From positions 124,001 to 188,000 of the forward strand of contig CAXATH010000001.1 in assembly GCA_963972195.1 (NCBI GenBank): a DNA stretch of 64,000 nt, given 5' to 3'. The notes under the pieces are model-generated. The model saw only the letters and a list, made by a program, of their open reading frames with translations. It searched no databases and was not told where the DNA came from. Shown here piece by piece: positions 51,639-60,218 of the stretch. A program made the position numbers and the translations under genes. This DNA is from Litorimonas sp963972195. Lineage in GTDB: Bacteria > Pseudomonadota > Alphaproteobacteria > Caulobacterales > Maricaulaceae. Numbering within the stretch: position 1 is the stretch's first letter; the number at the start of each line of letters is the position of its first letter.

Positions 51639-52691
51639 CTATACAAGCCCTAGCATGTCTCTGTTGGATTTTTCGTCGGTGTCGCCTCCTGCGAAATCAT
51701 CAAAGGCCTTGTCGGTAACGCGAATGATATGGTCTTCGACAAATTTAGCGCCTTCTTTTGCTCCGTCTTGCGGGTGTTTCAGGGCGCATTCCCATTCAAC
51801 AACAGCCCAGCCATCGAAATCGTATCCTGTGAGCTTTGAAAATATTCCATTGAAATCAATCTGTCCGTCGCCAAGAGAACGGAATCGCCCGGGACGTTCC
51901 ACCCACCCCTGGTAGCCTCCATACACGCCTGATTTCCCATTGGGGCGGAACTCCGCATCCTTTACGTGGAACATTTTTATGCGCTCATGATAGTGGTCAA
52001 TGAACGTAAGATAATCGAGCTGCTGCAAGATAAAATGACTGGGGTCATAAAGGATATTGCAACGGTTGTGATTGTCGACTTCCGCCAGAAAGCGTTCAAA
52101 CGTGACTCCGTCATGCAGGTCTTCTCCGGGATGAATTTCGTAACAAATATTGACGCCGCATTCGTCATAATAATCAAGAATTGGTCGCCAGCGCTTCGCT
52201 AGTTCTTTAAAGCCTTCATCAACCAGTCCCGCCGGGCGCTGCGGCCAAGGATACATAAACGGCCAGAGGAGCGCTCCGGGAAAACTGACAGAGTTTTTCA
52301 GTCCCAAATTCTGGGACGCTTTCGCCGCGTATTTGACCTGTTGTACGGCCCATTCCTGACGCGCTTGTGGCTTTCCGTGGAACTCTTTCGGAGCAAATGC
52401 ATCAAAAGCGGTATCATAAGCGGGGTGAACCGCCACAAGCTGGCCTTGAATATGGGTCGATAATTCAGTGATCTCTACGCCCGCTTCCTTGCAGCGGCCC
52501 TTAAGCTCGTCGCAGTAAGTTTGGCTCTCAGCCGCAAGTTTTAGGTCCATGCAGGAGGGATTGTCAGAAGGAATCTGTATGCCCTTATACCCGGCATCTG
52601 CCATCCATTTCGCGGCACTGTCCAAAGTATCAAAGGGTTTGTCGCCCATGAATTGCGCTAAGAAGATGGCAGGACCTTTTATAGTTTTCAT
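51639..52691 (-). CDS. Cytosolic sugar-phosphate isomerase/epimerase-like TIM barrel
   Basis: A 350-residue xylose-isomerase-like barrel without signal peptide. It shows GYKGIQIPSD, ITELSTHIQGQL, GVNICYEIHPGEDLHDG (Glu and His of the metal site), CNILYDPSHFI (Asp and His), KMFHVKDAEF and AVVEWECAL. This motif set is that of the Gfo/Idh-linked branch of the family, in which barrels act on keto-sugars. It begins inside the Gfo/Idh/MocA stop (ATGA), so the two enzymes are made together and probably act in sequence. Confidence 0.85.
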   Translation of the reverse strand: MKTIKGPAIFLAQFMGDKPFDTLDSAAKWMADAGYKGIQIPSDNPSCMDLKLAAESQTYCDELKGRCKEAGVEITELSTHIQGQLVAVHPAYDTAFDAFAPKEFHGKPQARQEWAVQQVKYAAKASQNLGLKNSVSFPGALLWPFMYPWPQRPAGLVDEGFKELAKRWRPILDYYDECGVNICYEIHPGEDLHDGVTFERFLAEVDNHNRCNILYDPSHFILQQLDYLTFIDHYHERIKMFHVKDAEFRPNGKSGVYGGYQGWVERPGRFRSLGDGQIDFNGIFSKLTGYDFDGWAVVEWECALKHPQDGAKEGAKFVEDHIIRVTDKAFDDFAGGDTDEKSNRDMLGLV

Positions 52692-53833
52692 AGCGTTATT
52701 TCCGTCCAAGCTGATTCATTCGCGCTGCTTTTCAATAGAGCTTCTATAAAGGCCATGCCGCGGACGCCGCCTTCCATGCCGGTTTGAGTCTTATTTCCGC
52801 TTTGTACGGCCTCTGCAAAATCAAGGTAGATATTGGCGAAAGCTTCAATGTACCCTTCCGGATGCCCCGGAGGCGTGCGGAAGGCCGATTGCGTCCGTTG
52901 GTATAAATACCCCTGTCCGGCCCTGAGAATTTCGGTCGGTTGTTCTAGATAAGTTCGTATCAAGGTATTCGGTTCTTCCTGGCGCCACTCCAGTCCGCCC
53001 GCCTCTCCATAAACGCGAATAGAGAGACTATTTTCCTTGCCTACACAAATCTGGGAGGCGCTAAGCGTGCCTTTAACACCGCCCTCCATCCGAAATAGTG
53101 CAGAGCCGTCGTCATCTAGGCGCCGTCCATTAACAAACGTAGATAAATCCGCTGCGACATGAGTCATTCTCTTTTGAGTGATATATTCCGCTAGGTTATG
53201 GGCGTGGGTGCCAATATCGCCCATACAGCCTGAGTCGCCGGACCGAGCAGGATCAGTTCGCCAGTCGGCTTGCTTGTTCTCAACTTCTGTTGCGAGCCAG
53301 CCCTGAATATATTCCACGAAAACTTTTCTAATCTTTCCTATTGCGCCAGAGGCGACCAGGCGTTTTGCCTCTCCCACCATTGGATAACCAAGGTAGGTAT
53401 GGGTCAGGCCATATAGTTTTCCGGTTTCTGAAACTATGTCAGAGAGCTGTTTTGCTTCTACCAAATTCAACGTCGCCGGTTTGTCCGATAAAACATGAAA
53501 TCCAGCTTCCAATGCCGCTTTCGCAACCGGAAAGTGGACATGATTCGGCGTTACAACCGAGACAAACTCCATACGCTTTTCTTCCGGAAGCGCAGCCTCT
53601 GCTTTCATCATGTCTTCAAAGTTTACATAACAGCGGCTCTCTTGGAGCCCGAGCGACATCCCCGTCGCTTTGCAATTTCTCTCATCCCTTGAGAATGCGC
53701 CACAGACCAATTCAATCTTTCCATCAAGACGTGCGGCTAAGCGGTGGATTTCGCCGATAAAGGCGCCCTGACCCCCGCCGACCATTCCCATTCTCAATGG
53801 TCTAAACTTTGCCCTGCCCTCTGGCTGAGTCAT
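52688..53833 (-). CDS. Gfo/Idh/MocA family oxidoreductase
   Basis: A 381-residue NAD(P)-dependent sugar oxidoreductase with the nucleotide loop RMGMVGGGQGAFIG near residue 15, the family signature EKPAT-like SDKPATLNLVEAKQL (Lys is the usual catalytic lysine), and WRTDPARSGDSGCMGDIGTHAHNLAEY with the active-site Asp and His. In the 3-keto-glycoside route such enzymes oxidise or reduce the C3 carbon of a sugar. The start at 53833 gives a normal length; the longer reading frame would run into the upstream spacer. First structural gene of the sugar operon, 103 bases downstream of the TPR regulator. Confidence 0.87.
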   Translation of the reverse strand: MTQPEGRAKFRPLRMGMVGGGQGAFIGEIHRLAARLDGKIELVCGAFSRDERNCKATGMSLGLQESRCYVNFEDMMKAEAALPEEKRMEFVSVVTPNHVHFPVAKAALEAGFHVLSDKPATLNLVEAKQLSDIVSETGKLYGLTHTYLGYPMVGEAKRLVASGAIGKIRKVFVEYIQGWLATEVENKQADWRTDPARSGDSGCMGDIGTHAHNLAEYITQKRMTHVAADLSTFVNGRRLDDDGSALFRMEGGVKGTLSASQICVGKENSLSIRVYGEAGGLEWRQEEPNTLIRTYLEQPTEILRAGQGYLYQRTQSAFRTPPGHPEGYIEAFANIYLDFAEAVQSGNKTQTGMEGGVRGMAFIEALLKSSANESAWTEITL

Positions 53834-53936
53834 ACAATTCCCCGATATCGACCTTTGTCGATTTGAAACATTCTTTGGCGCCGTCAAAACCATAACGACA
53901 ACGCTGTCATTTTTGTCTATAAAGACGCTTGCTGCC

Positions 53937-55592
53937 CTAGATGTCAAGTCCTGCCCGTTGCCAACCTTTAAAGACCAGCTCACGCAGTTCATCATCAGGT
54001 TGCCACGTCAAAAAGACCTCAGCCAATAATCTGTCATAATCTTTAAACATCGTATGGGCCTCTTGAAGGAATTGGGTAGCCCTTCCGACGTCCTCCAGAT
54101 GACCAAGGCAAGCTATCCACATTATTTGTGAGCCCACGGCACTCTGAGTGTTTACGTTTTCCAATGCGTCCAGAACGGCTTCAAATCTTTTTGCTCGAAA
54201 AGCCAGACACAACTCGCTCGTGTAAAACCAAGCCGGAGGTCGGTCGACAAGTCTCAAGGCCGCCTTGTGGTAATGCTTCGCCCGTTCACTATTACCGCGA
54301 AAGGCGCTAGTCAGCGCGTAGTAAGCTAAAAAAGAGTAGTCATTTGGATTAAGCGCCCTCGCCTTGTGCGCCATTCTCTCTGCTATATCCAGATTCCCAC
54401 TATGATAATGAGCCTGAAACAATGCCACAAAGGCTAGAGCGTTATCGGGGTCTATCGCGGAAGATTTGGTGCCGCATTCAATAGCGGCTTCCAATCGACC
54501 TTTATTAACTTCGCTCGGGAGTGATAATGTACATAAGAATGTATTGAGCAAAGACCTCACGGCCCAAGCTGATGAATAATTCTCCTGCGTCTCCGTTATT
54601 TCCTCAAACTCTTTTAACAGGCTTCTCACCTTTCCGGTGGAAGGAGATATTTTCAATTCGTAAAATTTAAGAAGCGCTTCATAGGCAGAGAGATTTCGGC
54701 GACGGCCCAGATTTTCCCGGCGATTGAAACGGTTTATAACACCGAACGGGGCCGCCACTTTTGCCGCTGTATAAGACGCAATTTCTTCTTGGGTCTCAAA
54801 GATATTTTCGGCGGAATATTTTTTGTCAAAAATTCGCGTAAATATGTGTTCGCCCGTCTCAGTTGAAATCAGATCAACAGACACTCGAAAAAGGTCTCCC
54901 AGTCGACGCACAGTTCCGTTCAGTACGAACTGAACATCATACTCTTTCCCGAACTTTTTGAGATCAACATCTCCTCCTGAATGTTCAATCGTTGGCATTC
55001 TGGCAACGATACGCAGATAGCGAAACTGCACGAGCGCGTTTATAATCTCGGCGGTAAGGCCTTCGGCAAAGTAATCAGACTGTTCAGGGCCGCTTATATT
55101 GTTAAACGTAAAAACCGCGATACCGGGCCGCGATACAAAATGGGAAATTTGGTTTGTTTCCGTCGGCTGGCTGTCATTTTCGTCGGTCCCCGCCAGAATG
55201 CTTTCCGGCACCTCACGGCGGATCTCAAAAACAGGCGCATATTGCCCTTTTGGTATCACTATTCGCACAGGGTCTTTCAAACCCGATGAACCATAATAAA
55301 GGTCCAGCCGGCGCCGCAACTGGCCTGCCTGAACACGTACAATCGTATCGGCTTGAGGGTCAAAATCATCGGGCTTATCGAAAACTTCAACCCCAATGGT
55401 GTACCCCTTAAGAAGGTCAGAGTTTCCTTCCAAGGATTCTTGAACAACATAACTCAGGAAACGCTTCATTCGCGTTGTATCGCGAAAAAGCTTGTCCTTT
55501 CGGATTCGTTCAAGTTGCTCAAGAACCGCCTGTTTGACGCCGGCGTCCATACCTTGAGGCTCTTCGAATGATGGCAGTGCGGGTAGACCCAT
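53937..55592 (-). CDS. Putative sensor/regulator with FlgO/TolB-like domain and TPR repeats
   Basis: A 551-residue protein with no membrane helix. Residues 15-115 form a region with FLSYVVQESLEG and DTIVRVQAGQLRRRLDLYY, known to me from alphaproteobacterial regulator-like proteins. A FlgO/TolB-like domain follows (GPEQSDYFAEGLTAEIINAL, GGDVDLKKFGKEYDVQFVL, VSVDLISTETGEHIF). The C-terminal half, about 340-540, is helical TPR-type (EAAIECGTKSSAIDPDNALAF; ARALNPNDYSFLAYYALTSA). No classical HTH was recognised. It lies upstream of the sugar operon on the same strand, so control of that operon is inferred. Confidence 0.65.
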   Translation of the reverse strand: MGLPALPSFEEPQGMDAGVKQAVLEQLERIRKDKLFRDTTRMKRFLSYVVQESLEGNSDLLKGYTIGVEVFDKPDDFDPQADTIVRVQAGQLRRRLDLYYGSSGLKDPVRIVIPKGQYAPVFEIRREVPESILAGTDENDSQPTETNQISHFVSRPGIAVFTFNNISGPEQSDYFAEGLTAEIINALVQFRYLRIVARMPTIEHSGGDVDLKKFGKEYDVQFVLNGTVRRLGDLFRVSVDLISTETGEHIFTRIFDKKYSAENIFETQEEIASYTAAKVAAPFGVINRFNRRENLGRRRNLSAYEALLKFYELKISPSTGKVRSLLKEFEEITETQENYSSAWAVRSLLNTFLCTLSLPSEVNKGRLEAAIECGTKSSAIDPDNALAFVALFQAHYHSGNLDIAERMAHKARALNPNDYSFLAYYALTSAFRGNSERAKHYHKAALRLVDRPPAWFYTSELCLAFRAKRFEAVLDALENVNTQSAVGSQIMWIACLGHLEDVGRATQFLQEAHTMFKDYDRLLAEVFLTWQPDDELRELVFKGWQRAGLDI

Positions 55593-55698
55593 AACCGTCC
55601 TATCTGTTGGACTAAATCCTAGTTTACAACATGGGTAAGCGCAACACCCGTTCTATAGGCAAACTTAAATTTGGCGCTTGCCCGTAGAGCCTTTACCA

Positions 55699-55712
55699 GC
55701 AGGAGCTCCTGC
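55699..55712. promoter_or_regulatory. 14-base perfect palindrome between the TPR regulator and trhO
   Basis: GCAGGAGCTCCTGC is a perfect palindrome in the 216-base divergent region between the TPR-type regulator (minus) and trhO (plus). It sits about 107 bases from the regulator start and 97 from the trhO start. A binding site for a dimeric regulator is possible; there is no T-run to suggest a terminator. Nothing else was resolved in this gap. Confidence 0.35.
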
Positions 55713-55808
55713 AACAGCCTCAATGAGCGAGTCGTTTGGTCTCCACTTCTAAAGAAAGAACAGCTGAGAATATTGATTTTTCTACCCCTTCAGCATAGAG
55801 GCGCCTTC

Positions 55809-56726
55809 ATGACCTACCGCATAGCAGCGCTCTACCAATTTACCGCTTTGCCGGATTACAGAGACCTGAAACCATCCCTATTGAAGATGTGCGACCTTCT
55901 TGAAATCAAAGGCACAATACTTTTGGCACAAGAAGGTATCAATGGAACTGTTTCAGGGTCGCCCGATGCGATCAGCTCGCTCCTGGGTTATTTGCGTAAA
56001 GACACACGTTTAGCTGACTTAGAAGCAAAGTTTTCCGAAGCGGATTCTTCCCCCTTCTACCGAATGAAAGTCCGTTTGAAAAAAGAAATTGTGACCATGG
56101 GTGTGGAAGACATCGACCCCAACAAAGTTGTCGGAACTTATGTTGATCCGTCTGACTGGAATGAACTTATTTCGGATCCTAACACAATTTTGATCGATAC
56201 CCGAAACGATTATGAAGTGGAAATCGGCACATTCAAAGGCGCCGTCAATCCAAACACTAAGACTTTCAGAGACTTTCCAAATTGGGTCGAGGAAAACCGT
56301 CAGGATTTAAGCAAGCCCAAGGTCGCCATGTTTTGCACGGGCGGCATTCGTTGTGAAAAAGCCAGCGCTTTCATGAAACAAAATGGGTTTGAGGATGTTT
56401 ATCACCTTAAAGGTGGCATATTGAAATACCTCGAAACTCAGCCGGAAGAGAAAAGCCTTTGGGACGGCGAGTGTTTCGTTTTCGATCAACGCGTCGCAGT
56501 TAAACATAACCTTGAGCAAGGACAGTATGATCAGTGCTTTGCCTGTCGACACCCGATTACGGAGAAAGATAAGCTTTCCCCGCTCTACATTAAAGGGGTA
56601 GCTTGCCCTCGATGCCACGCGGATATGAGCGAAGACCAAAAAGCCAGATTTGCTGAACGCCAGAAACAAATCGAACTCGCAAAACAACGAGGCGAAACTC
56701 ATATTGGTCGGAAATCAGACGCATAA
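55809..56726 (+). CDS. trhO: tRNA uridine(34) hydroxylase, rhodanese family
   Basis: TrhO (YceA) hydroxylates U34 of several tRNAs, an oxygen-dependent step toward 5-carboxymethoxy- or methoxyuridine. The 305-residue protein has the N-terminal acylphosphatase-like domain (LYQFTALPDYRDL, ILLAQEGINGTVSG), then a rhodanese domain with LIDTRNDYEVEIGTFKGAV and the active-site loop MFCTGGIRCEKASAFM, followed by a C-terminal cysteine-rich tail (CFACRHPI, ACPRCHADMS). The start at 55809 has AGAGG upstream; the longer frame from 55671 has no family sequence. Confidence 0.94.
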   Translation: MTYRIAALYQFTALPDYRDLKPSLLKMCDLLEIKGTILLAQEGINGTVSGSPDAISSLLGYLRKDTRLADLEAKFSEADSSPFYRMKVRLKKEIVTMGVEDIDPNKVVGTYVDPSDWNELISDPNTILIDTRNDYEVEIGTFKGAVNPNTKTFRDFPNWVEENRQDLSKPKVAMFCTGGIRCEKASAFMKQNGFEDVYHLKGGILKYLETQPEEKSLWDGECFVFDQRVAVKHNLEQGQYDQCFACRHPITEKDKLSPLYIKGVACPRCHADMSEDQKARFAERQKQIELAKQRGETHIGRKSDA

Positions 56727-56735
56727 ATACTCATA

Positions 56736-56742
56736 AAGGAGA
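56736..56742 (+). promoter_or_regulatory. Ribosome binding site that places the GST start at a non-NTG codon
   Basis: AAGGAGA, a near-perfect Shine-Dalgarno, ends six bases before the ATC at 56749. The next in-frame ATG is 54 bases further on, too far to use it. The nearby TTG at 56744 is in a different frame. Confidence 0.6.
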
Positions 56743-56748
56743 TTTGAA

Positions 56749-57408
56749 ATCCTTCATTCTGACGCAGCTATTTTATACTCTTTTCGGCGCTGCCCTTATG
56801 CCATGCGCGCTCGCATGGCCCTCTCCGTCGCAGACATCGAATATGAACATCGCGAAGTTTCTTTAAGAAACAAACCCCAAGCCATGTTGGAAGCTTCCCC
56901 CAAAGGAACAGTTCCTGTGTTTATCACGTCCGCCGGTAAAGTTATTGATGAAAGCGTCGCTGTCATGCGTCATGCCTTGAATAGACATGACCCTGAGAAT
57001 TGGATGATTGACCAGACAGACAGAGCAAATGACTTTATAAAAGTGATGGACGAGGACTTCAAACCGCATTTGGATCGATACAAATATGCCAGCCGTTACG
57101 ATGAAACGGCTGAGAGAGGCGATGTTAATCTTGAACATCGGGCCGCGGCCGTTGAAATTCTTAAGAAATGGGAGAGCGCTCTGGAAAAGCACGACTTTCT
57201 TTTACGTGACACTCCCAGCCTTGCAGATATAGCGACATTCCCGTTTATTCGCCAATTTGCCGCGACCGAGAAAGACTGGTGGGCAAGTAAGCCATTGCCG
57301 AGAGTTGCAGACTGGCTTGATAGGTGTCTAAATTCAGATTTATTCAAGAAAATTATGAAGAAGCGCCCGCTTTGGGAGCCCCCGCAGGAAGGTTCCGGCG
57401 CAGAGTAA
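56749..57408 (+). CDS. Glutathione S-transferase family protein, apparently with an ATC (non-NTG) start
   Basis: A thioredoxin-fold GST of 219 residues if read from 56749. The N-terminal GST motif AILYSFRRCPYAMRARMAL, with the CPYA active site, is encoded upstream of the first ATG (56803). Starting at that ATG would remove the active site. Between the in-frame stop at 56734 and 56803 there is no ATG, GTG, TTG or CTG. A strong AAGGAGA fits a start at ATC 56749. The rest has SPKGTVPVF, the SNAIL-type cis-Pro region, and a helical C-terminal domain (RHPE-like, then DTPSLADIATFPFIRQF). Either a rare start codon, a sequencing indel, or an inactivated start. Confidence 0.75.
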   Translation: MLHSDAAILYSFRRCPYAMRARMALSVADIEYEHREVSLRNKPQAMLEASPKGTVPVFITSAGKVIDESVAVMRHALNRHDPENWMIDQTDRANDFIKVMDEDFKPHLDRYKYASRYDETAERGDVNLEHRAAAVEILKKWESALEKHDFLLRDTPSLADIATFPFIRQFAATEKDWWASKPLPRVADWLDRCLNSDLFKKIMKKRPLWEPPQEGSGAE

Positions 57409-57533
57409 CCTACTTACCCACCGCTTAATTTGGCTCAGAGGCAGTTATCAACACGCTGTAAGGCCCTACATCTTGTGAGAATCATAGAGTTTCCTAGTTT
57501 TAGGACAGAGATTCGAAACAAGGTTTGTCTAAT

Positions 57534-58067
57534 ATGTCATTCGCTGATCATCATTGCCTTCGCCCCACCCCATCCTTGATGGGCGCGGCCGCATTGCGAG
57601 AAAACCCGACAGCCGTTTTCGAACGCATTGCCCTCGCGGAGGGTTATGATCTTGAGCGGATAGAGCTGAATGAAATCGAGATAGCCGTCCCAGGCCTCTG
57701 GTGTGATCACAATATCAGCATAATCTGGAATCCGGGCACGGAGCAGGTTCAATGCTTTCTCATGTTTGAAGGGAAGACACCCGGAGGTCGTTCAGATGAT
57801 ATTTGCCGACTTATGTCCCTGATAAATGAAAATCTAAAAACGGGTCATTTCGATTATTCGACTCGCCACCAAGCGTTAGTTTATCGCAACGCCCTCACCC
57901 TCAAAGGCGGTGCCCGTCTTCAGACAGAACAGGCCATGGACATTATTGCGTCCGCGCTGGATGCAGCGGAAAGAGGCTATCCCGCCTGCCAATATGTGGT
58001 CTGGGCTGGAAAATCACCGGAAGACGCCCTTACCTCCGCTTTGGTGGATTTAGCGTCCTTTCCATAG
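57534..58067 (+). CDS. YbjN-domain protein
   Basis: A 177-residue cytosolic protein with the YbjN/type III secretion chaperone-like fold. It has LAEGYDLERIELNEIEIAV, HNISIIWNPGTEQVQCFLMF, LMSLINENLKTGHFDY and ALDAAERGYPACQYVVW. YbjN homologues are linked to stress tolerance and gene regulation, but their molecular role is unclear; many alphaproteobacteria carry one copy of this length. The ATG at 57534 has AAGG about ten bases upstream. It converges with the sensor kinase gene, seven bases away. Confidence 0.85.
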   Translation: MSFADHHCLRPTPSLMGAAALRENPTAVFERIALAEGYDLERIELNEIEIAVPGLWCDHNISIIWNPGTEQVQCFLMFEGKTPGGRSDDICRLMSLINENLKTGHFDYSTRHQALVYRNALTLKGGARLQTEQAMDIIASALDAAERGYPACQYVVWAGKSPEDALTSALVDLASFP

Positions 58068-58073
58068 CCTCCC

Positions 58074-59381
58074 TTATTGAGGCAGGGATATCGTCGCCCG
58101 CAATCCGCCTTGCGGACTTTCATCTAAAATAAGACTTCCGCCATGGGCTTGCGCAATGTCACGCGCAATGGATAGCCCCAAACCAACCCCTTCGATATTT
58201 TGGGTGCGGGCATCATCCAGACGACTGAAGGCTCGGAACGCCTGTTTGCGCTTAGCCGGGGGAATGCCAGGACCAGAATCATCTACTATAAATTCGATCC
58301 TGTTAGGGCTAGTCTGAACAGAAAGCTCGCAACCCTTGGCGTATTTACTACTGTTTGAAATAAGATTTGTGAGTGCTCGAGATAAAGCAATCGGGCGAAG
58401 CTTTGCCGTCAGCCCTTGGGGAATAGAATCTTTATTCAAATCCGCCAACTGACCTTCGACAACCGCACTCAAATAGTTATTGATATCAACGACTTCAGGA
58501 GTTTCGCTGCCTTGCCCCCTGGCAAAATCAAGATATCCGTTCAACATGGACTCCATTTCCAACAAGTCCTGACGAGCGGCGCGAGTTTCCTCTGTGTTCT
58601 CCTGTAAAGCGAGCTGCAACTTTAACCGGGTGAGAGGGGTTCGAAGGTCATGGCTAACCCCCGCGAGCATCATGGTACGCTGCTCTAAATGGCGTTGAAG
58701 CCGACTTCGCATTTTCAGAAAAGATTGTCCGGCGCGGCGAACTTCCGACGCGCCGGAGGGTTTGTAATTGCCCAATTCCTGTCCCTTCCCATATGCATCG
58801 GCGGCATCGGCTAGGAGGCGGATAGGCTTGGCCTGATTTCGAATAAAAATGATGGAAACGAGTGTCAGAAGCACTGTTGCGGTTATGAGCCAAAAAATGA
58901 AAACAAAACCTGTCGGCGCAAAAACCCTCTCTCTCGCAGCAATGAAACGAAGGTATCCTCCATCAACCTCCACTCGAACGTCAATGTGATTGGGATAACG
59001 CGTGGTATCGAACCAAAACCGATCCTCCAAACTCTCATTTAGCGCCCGCCGTAACGTCTTGTCTAAATTAGAAAAAAACATCTGTCGCCTCTGGGCCACG
59101 GGCAGTACATCACCTTTTCGAAAAACAACGGAGAGCTGCATTCCCGGACTTAGTAGATCATTGAGATCTTCAGCTCTGGCAACGGTCGGGTCCTGTTTAA
59201 AGAGCGTTGTTGCAACCGCAATGTCAGCCGCCACGCTGTCGGATAAATTCGCCGTTACCCGATCCCAGTGTGCGTTGAAAAAGAAATAGACCACGACAAT
59301 CTGCATGATACCAATGGGCAACATGATAATAAGTAATGCCCGGCCAAAAAGGCTTTTGGGCAAATATCTTTTAAGAATCAT
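58074..59381 (-). CDS. Sensor histidine kinase (EnvZ/PetP-type)
   Basis: A 435-residue inner-membrane kinase. Two membrane helices (about residues 14-36 and 157-182) flank a periplasmic sensor loop; a HAMP segment follows (IRLLADAADAYGKGQ). The phospho-acceptor His244 lies in GVSHDLRTPLTRL, and the ATPase motifs are NLISNSSKYAKG (N box), FIVDDSGPGIPP and GLGLSIARDIAQAHGG. Its ATG overlaps the response regulator stop (ATGA), so it is the cognate kinase. The stimulus is unknown; EnvZ-like envelope or osmotic sensing is a guess from architecture. Confidence 0.92.
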   Translation of the reverse strand: MILKRYLPKSLFGRALLIIMLPIGIMQIVVVYFFFNAHWDRVTANLSDSVAADIAVATTLFKQDPTVARAEDLNDLLSPGMQLSVVFRKGDVLPVAQRRQMFFSNLDKTLRRALNESLEDRFWFDTTRYPNHIDVRVEVDGGYLRFIAARERVFAPTGFVFIFWLITATVLLTLVSIIFIRNQAKPIRLLADAADAYGKGQELGNYKPSGASEVRRAGQSFLKMRSRLQRHLEQRTMMLAGVSHDLRTPLTRLKLQLALQENTEETRAARQDLLEMESMLNGYLDFARGQGSETPEVVDINNYLSAVVEGQLADLNKDSIPQGLTAKLRPIALSRALTNLISNSSKYAKGCELSVQTSPNRIEFIVDDSGPGIPPAKRKQAFRAFSRLDDARTQNIEGVGLGLSIARDIAQAHGGSLILDESPQGGLRATISLPQ

Positions 59382-60091
59382 GGTTCTGCCGCATGACAAA
59401 TCAGGCGATAGCCCTGCCCTCTGACGGTCAGAATATAGTCCGGCTCGGCAGGATTGTCCTCTATCTTGCGCCGAAGCCGTGTAATCTGAACATCCACTGC
59501 CCGATCAGAGTTCGCGTTGATGTTCTGTGACAGCTCATATCTCGAGACAGTCCCCCCGCCCTGCTTAGCGAGCAAATCAAGCATCACGTGTTCGCCAGTC
59601 GTCAGACGCACCCTTTCGTTATCCTTTGTCAAAAGGTTATTTGCCAAATTATAGCTATATGGCCCGAATAATACTGTTTCTGACACACTGGGACGCCCCG
59701 CTCGGCGAAATAAATTATCTATCCTCAAAAGGAGTTCTTCAGGTTCAAAAGGCTTGGAAAGATAGTCATCAGCTCCCGCCCGCAATCCGGCTATCCGGTC
59801 TTCGGACTCACCTTTAGCCGTCAAAAGGATAATCGGAATGTCACTGGTTTCACGCAAAGAATGAGAAAGAGACAATCCATCCTCACCCGGCATCATAATA
59901 TCCAAAATGATCAAGTCATATGCCAGGCCCCGCATTTTTTCCCGCGCCATGGAGGCGTTTTCCGCAACTGACGTCCTGTAACCTTCCCGGCTAAGGTACT
60001 TTTGAAGCAAAAGACGAATACGGTTGTCATCATCTACGATCAGAATATGGGTATTTGATCGGTCTAGCCGGGTTGTTGGTGAGCGTGTCAT
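59378..60091 (-). CDS. OmpR-family response regulator
   Basis: A 237-residue regulator. The receiver domain has ILIVDDDNRIR (acidic pocket at 20-22), phospho-acceptor Asp64 in LIILDIMMPGEDG, the Thr in LLTAKG and Lys in YLSKPFEPEEL. The C-terminal winged helix has RAVDVQITRLRRKIEDNP and ILTVRGQGYRL. The start is the ATG at 60091, with AAAGGAAAA upstream. First gene of the two-component pair. In many alphaproteobacteria this pair (petR/petP type) lies beside a branched-chain aminotransferase gene, as here. Confidence 0.93.
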   Translation of the reverse strand: MTRSPTTRLDRSNTHILIVDDDNRIRLLLQKYLSREGYRTSVAENASMAREKMRGLAYDLIILDIMMPGEDGLSLSHSLRETSDIPIILLTAKGESEDRIAGLRAGADDYLSKPFEPEELLLRIDNLFRRAGRPSVSETVLFGPYSYNLANNLLTKDNERVRLTTGEHVMLDLLAKQGGGTVSRYELSQNINANSDRAVDVQITRLRRKIEDNPAEPDYILTVRGQGYRLICHAAEP

Positions 60092-60218
60092 AGACAAATT
60101 TTCCTTTTTCTCACCTGAATGGCTGTTGACTTACCCTTTCCCAGAATAAGAATAGGATAAAGTCAGAATGGCGCGAAAATGCAAGAGCTGCAAGGCCGAG
60201 AGAGAATAGAGTGAGAAC

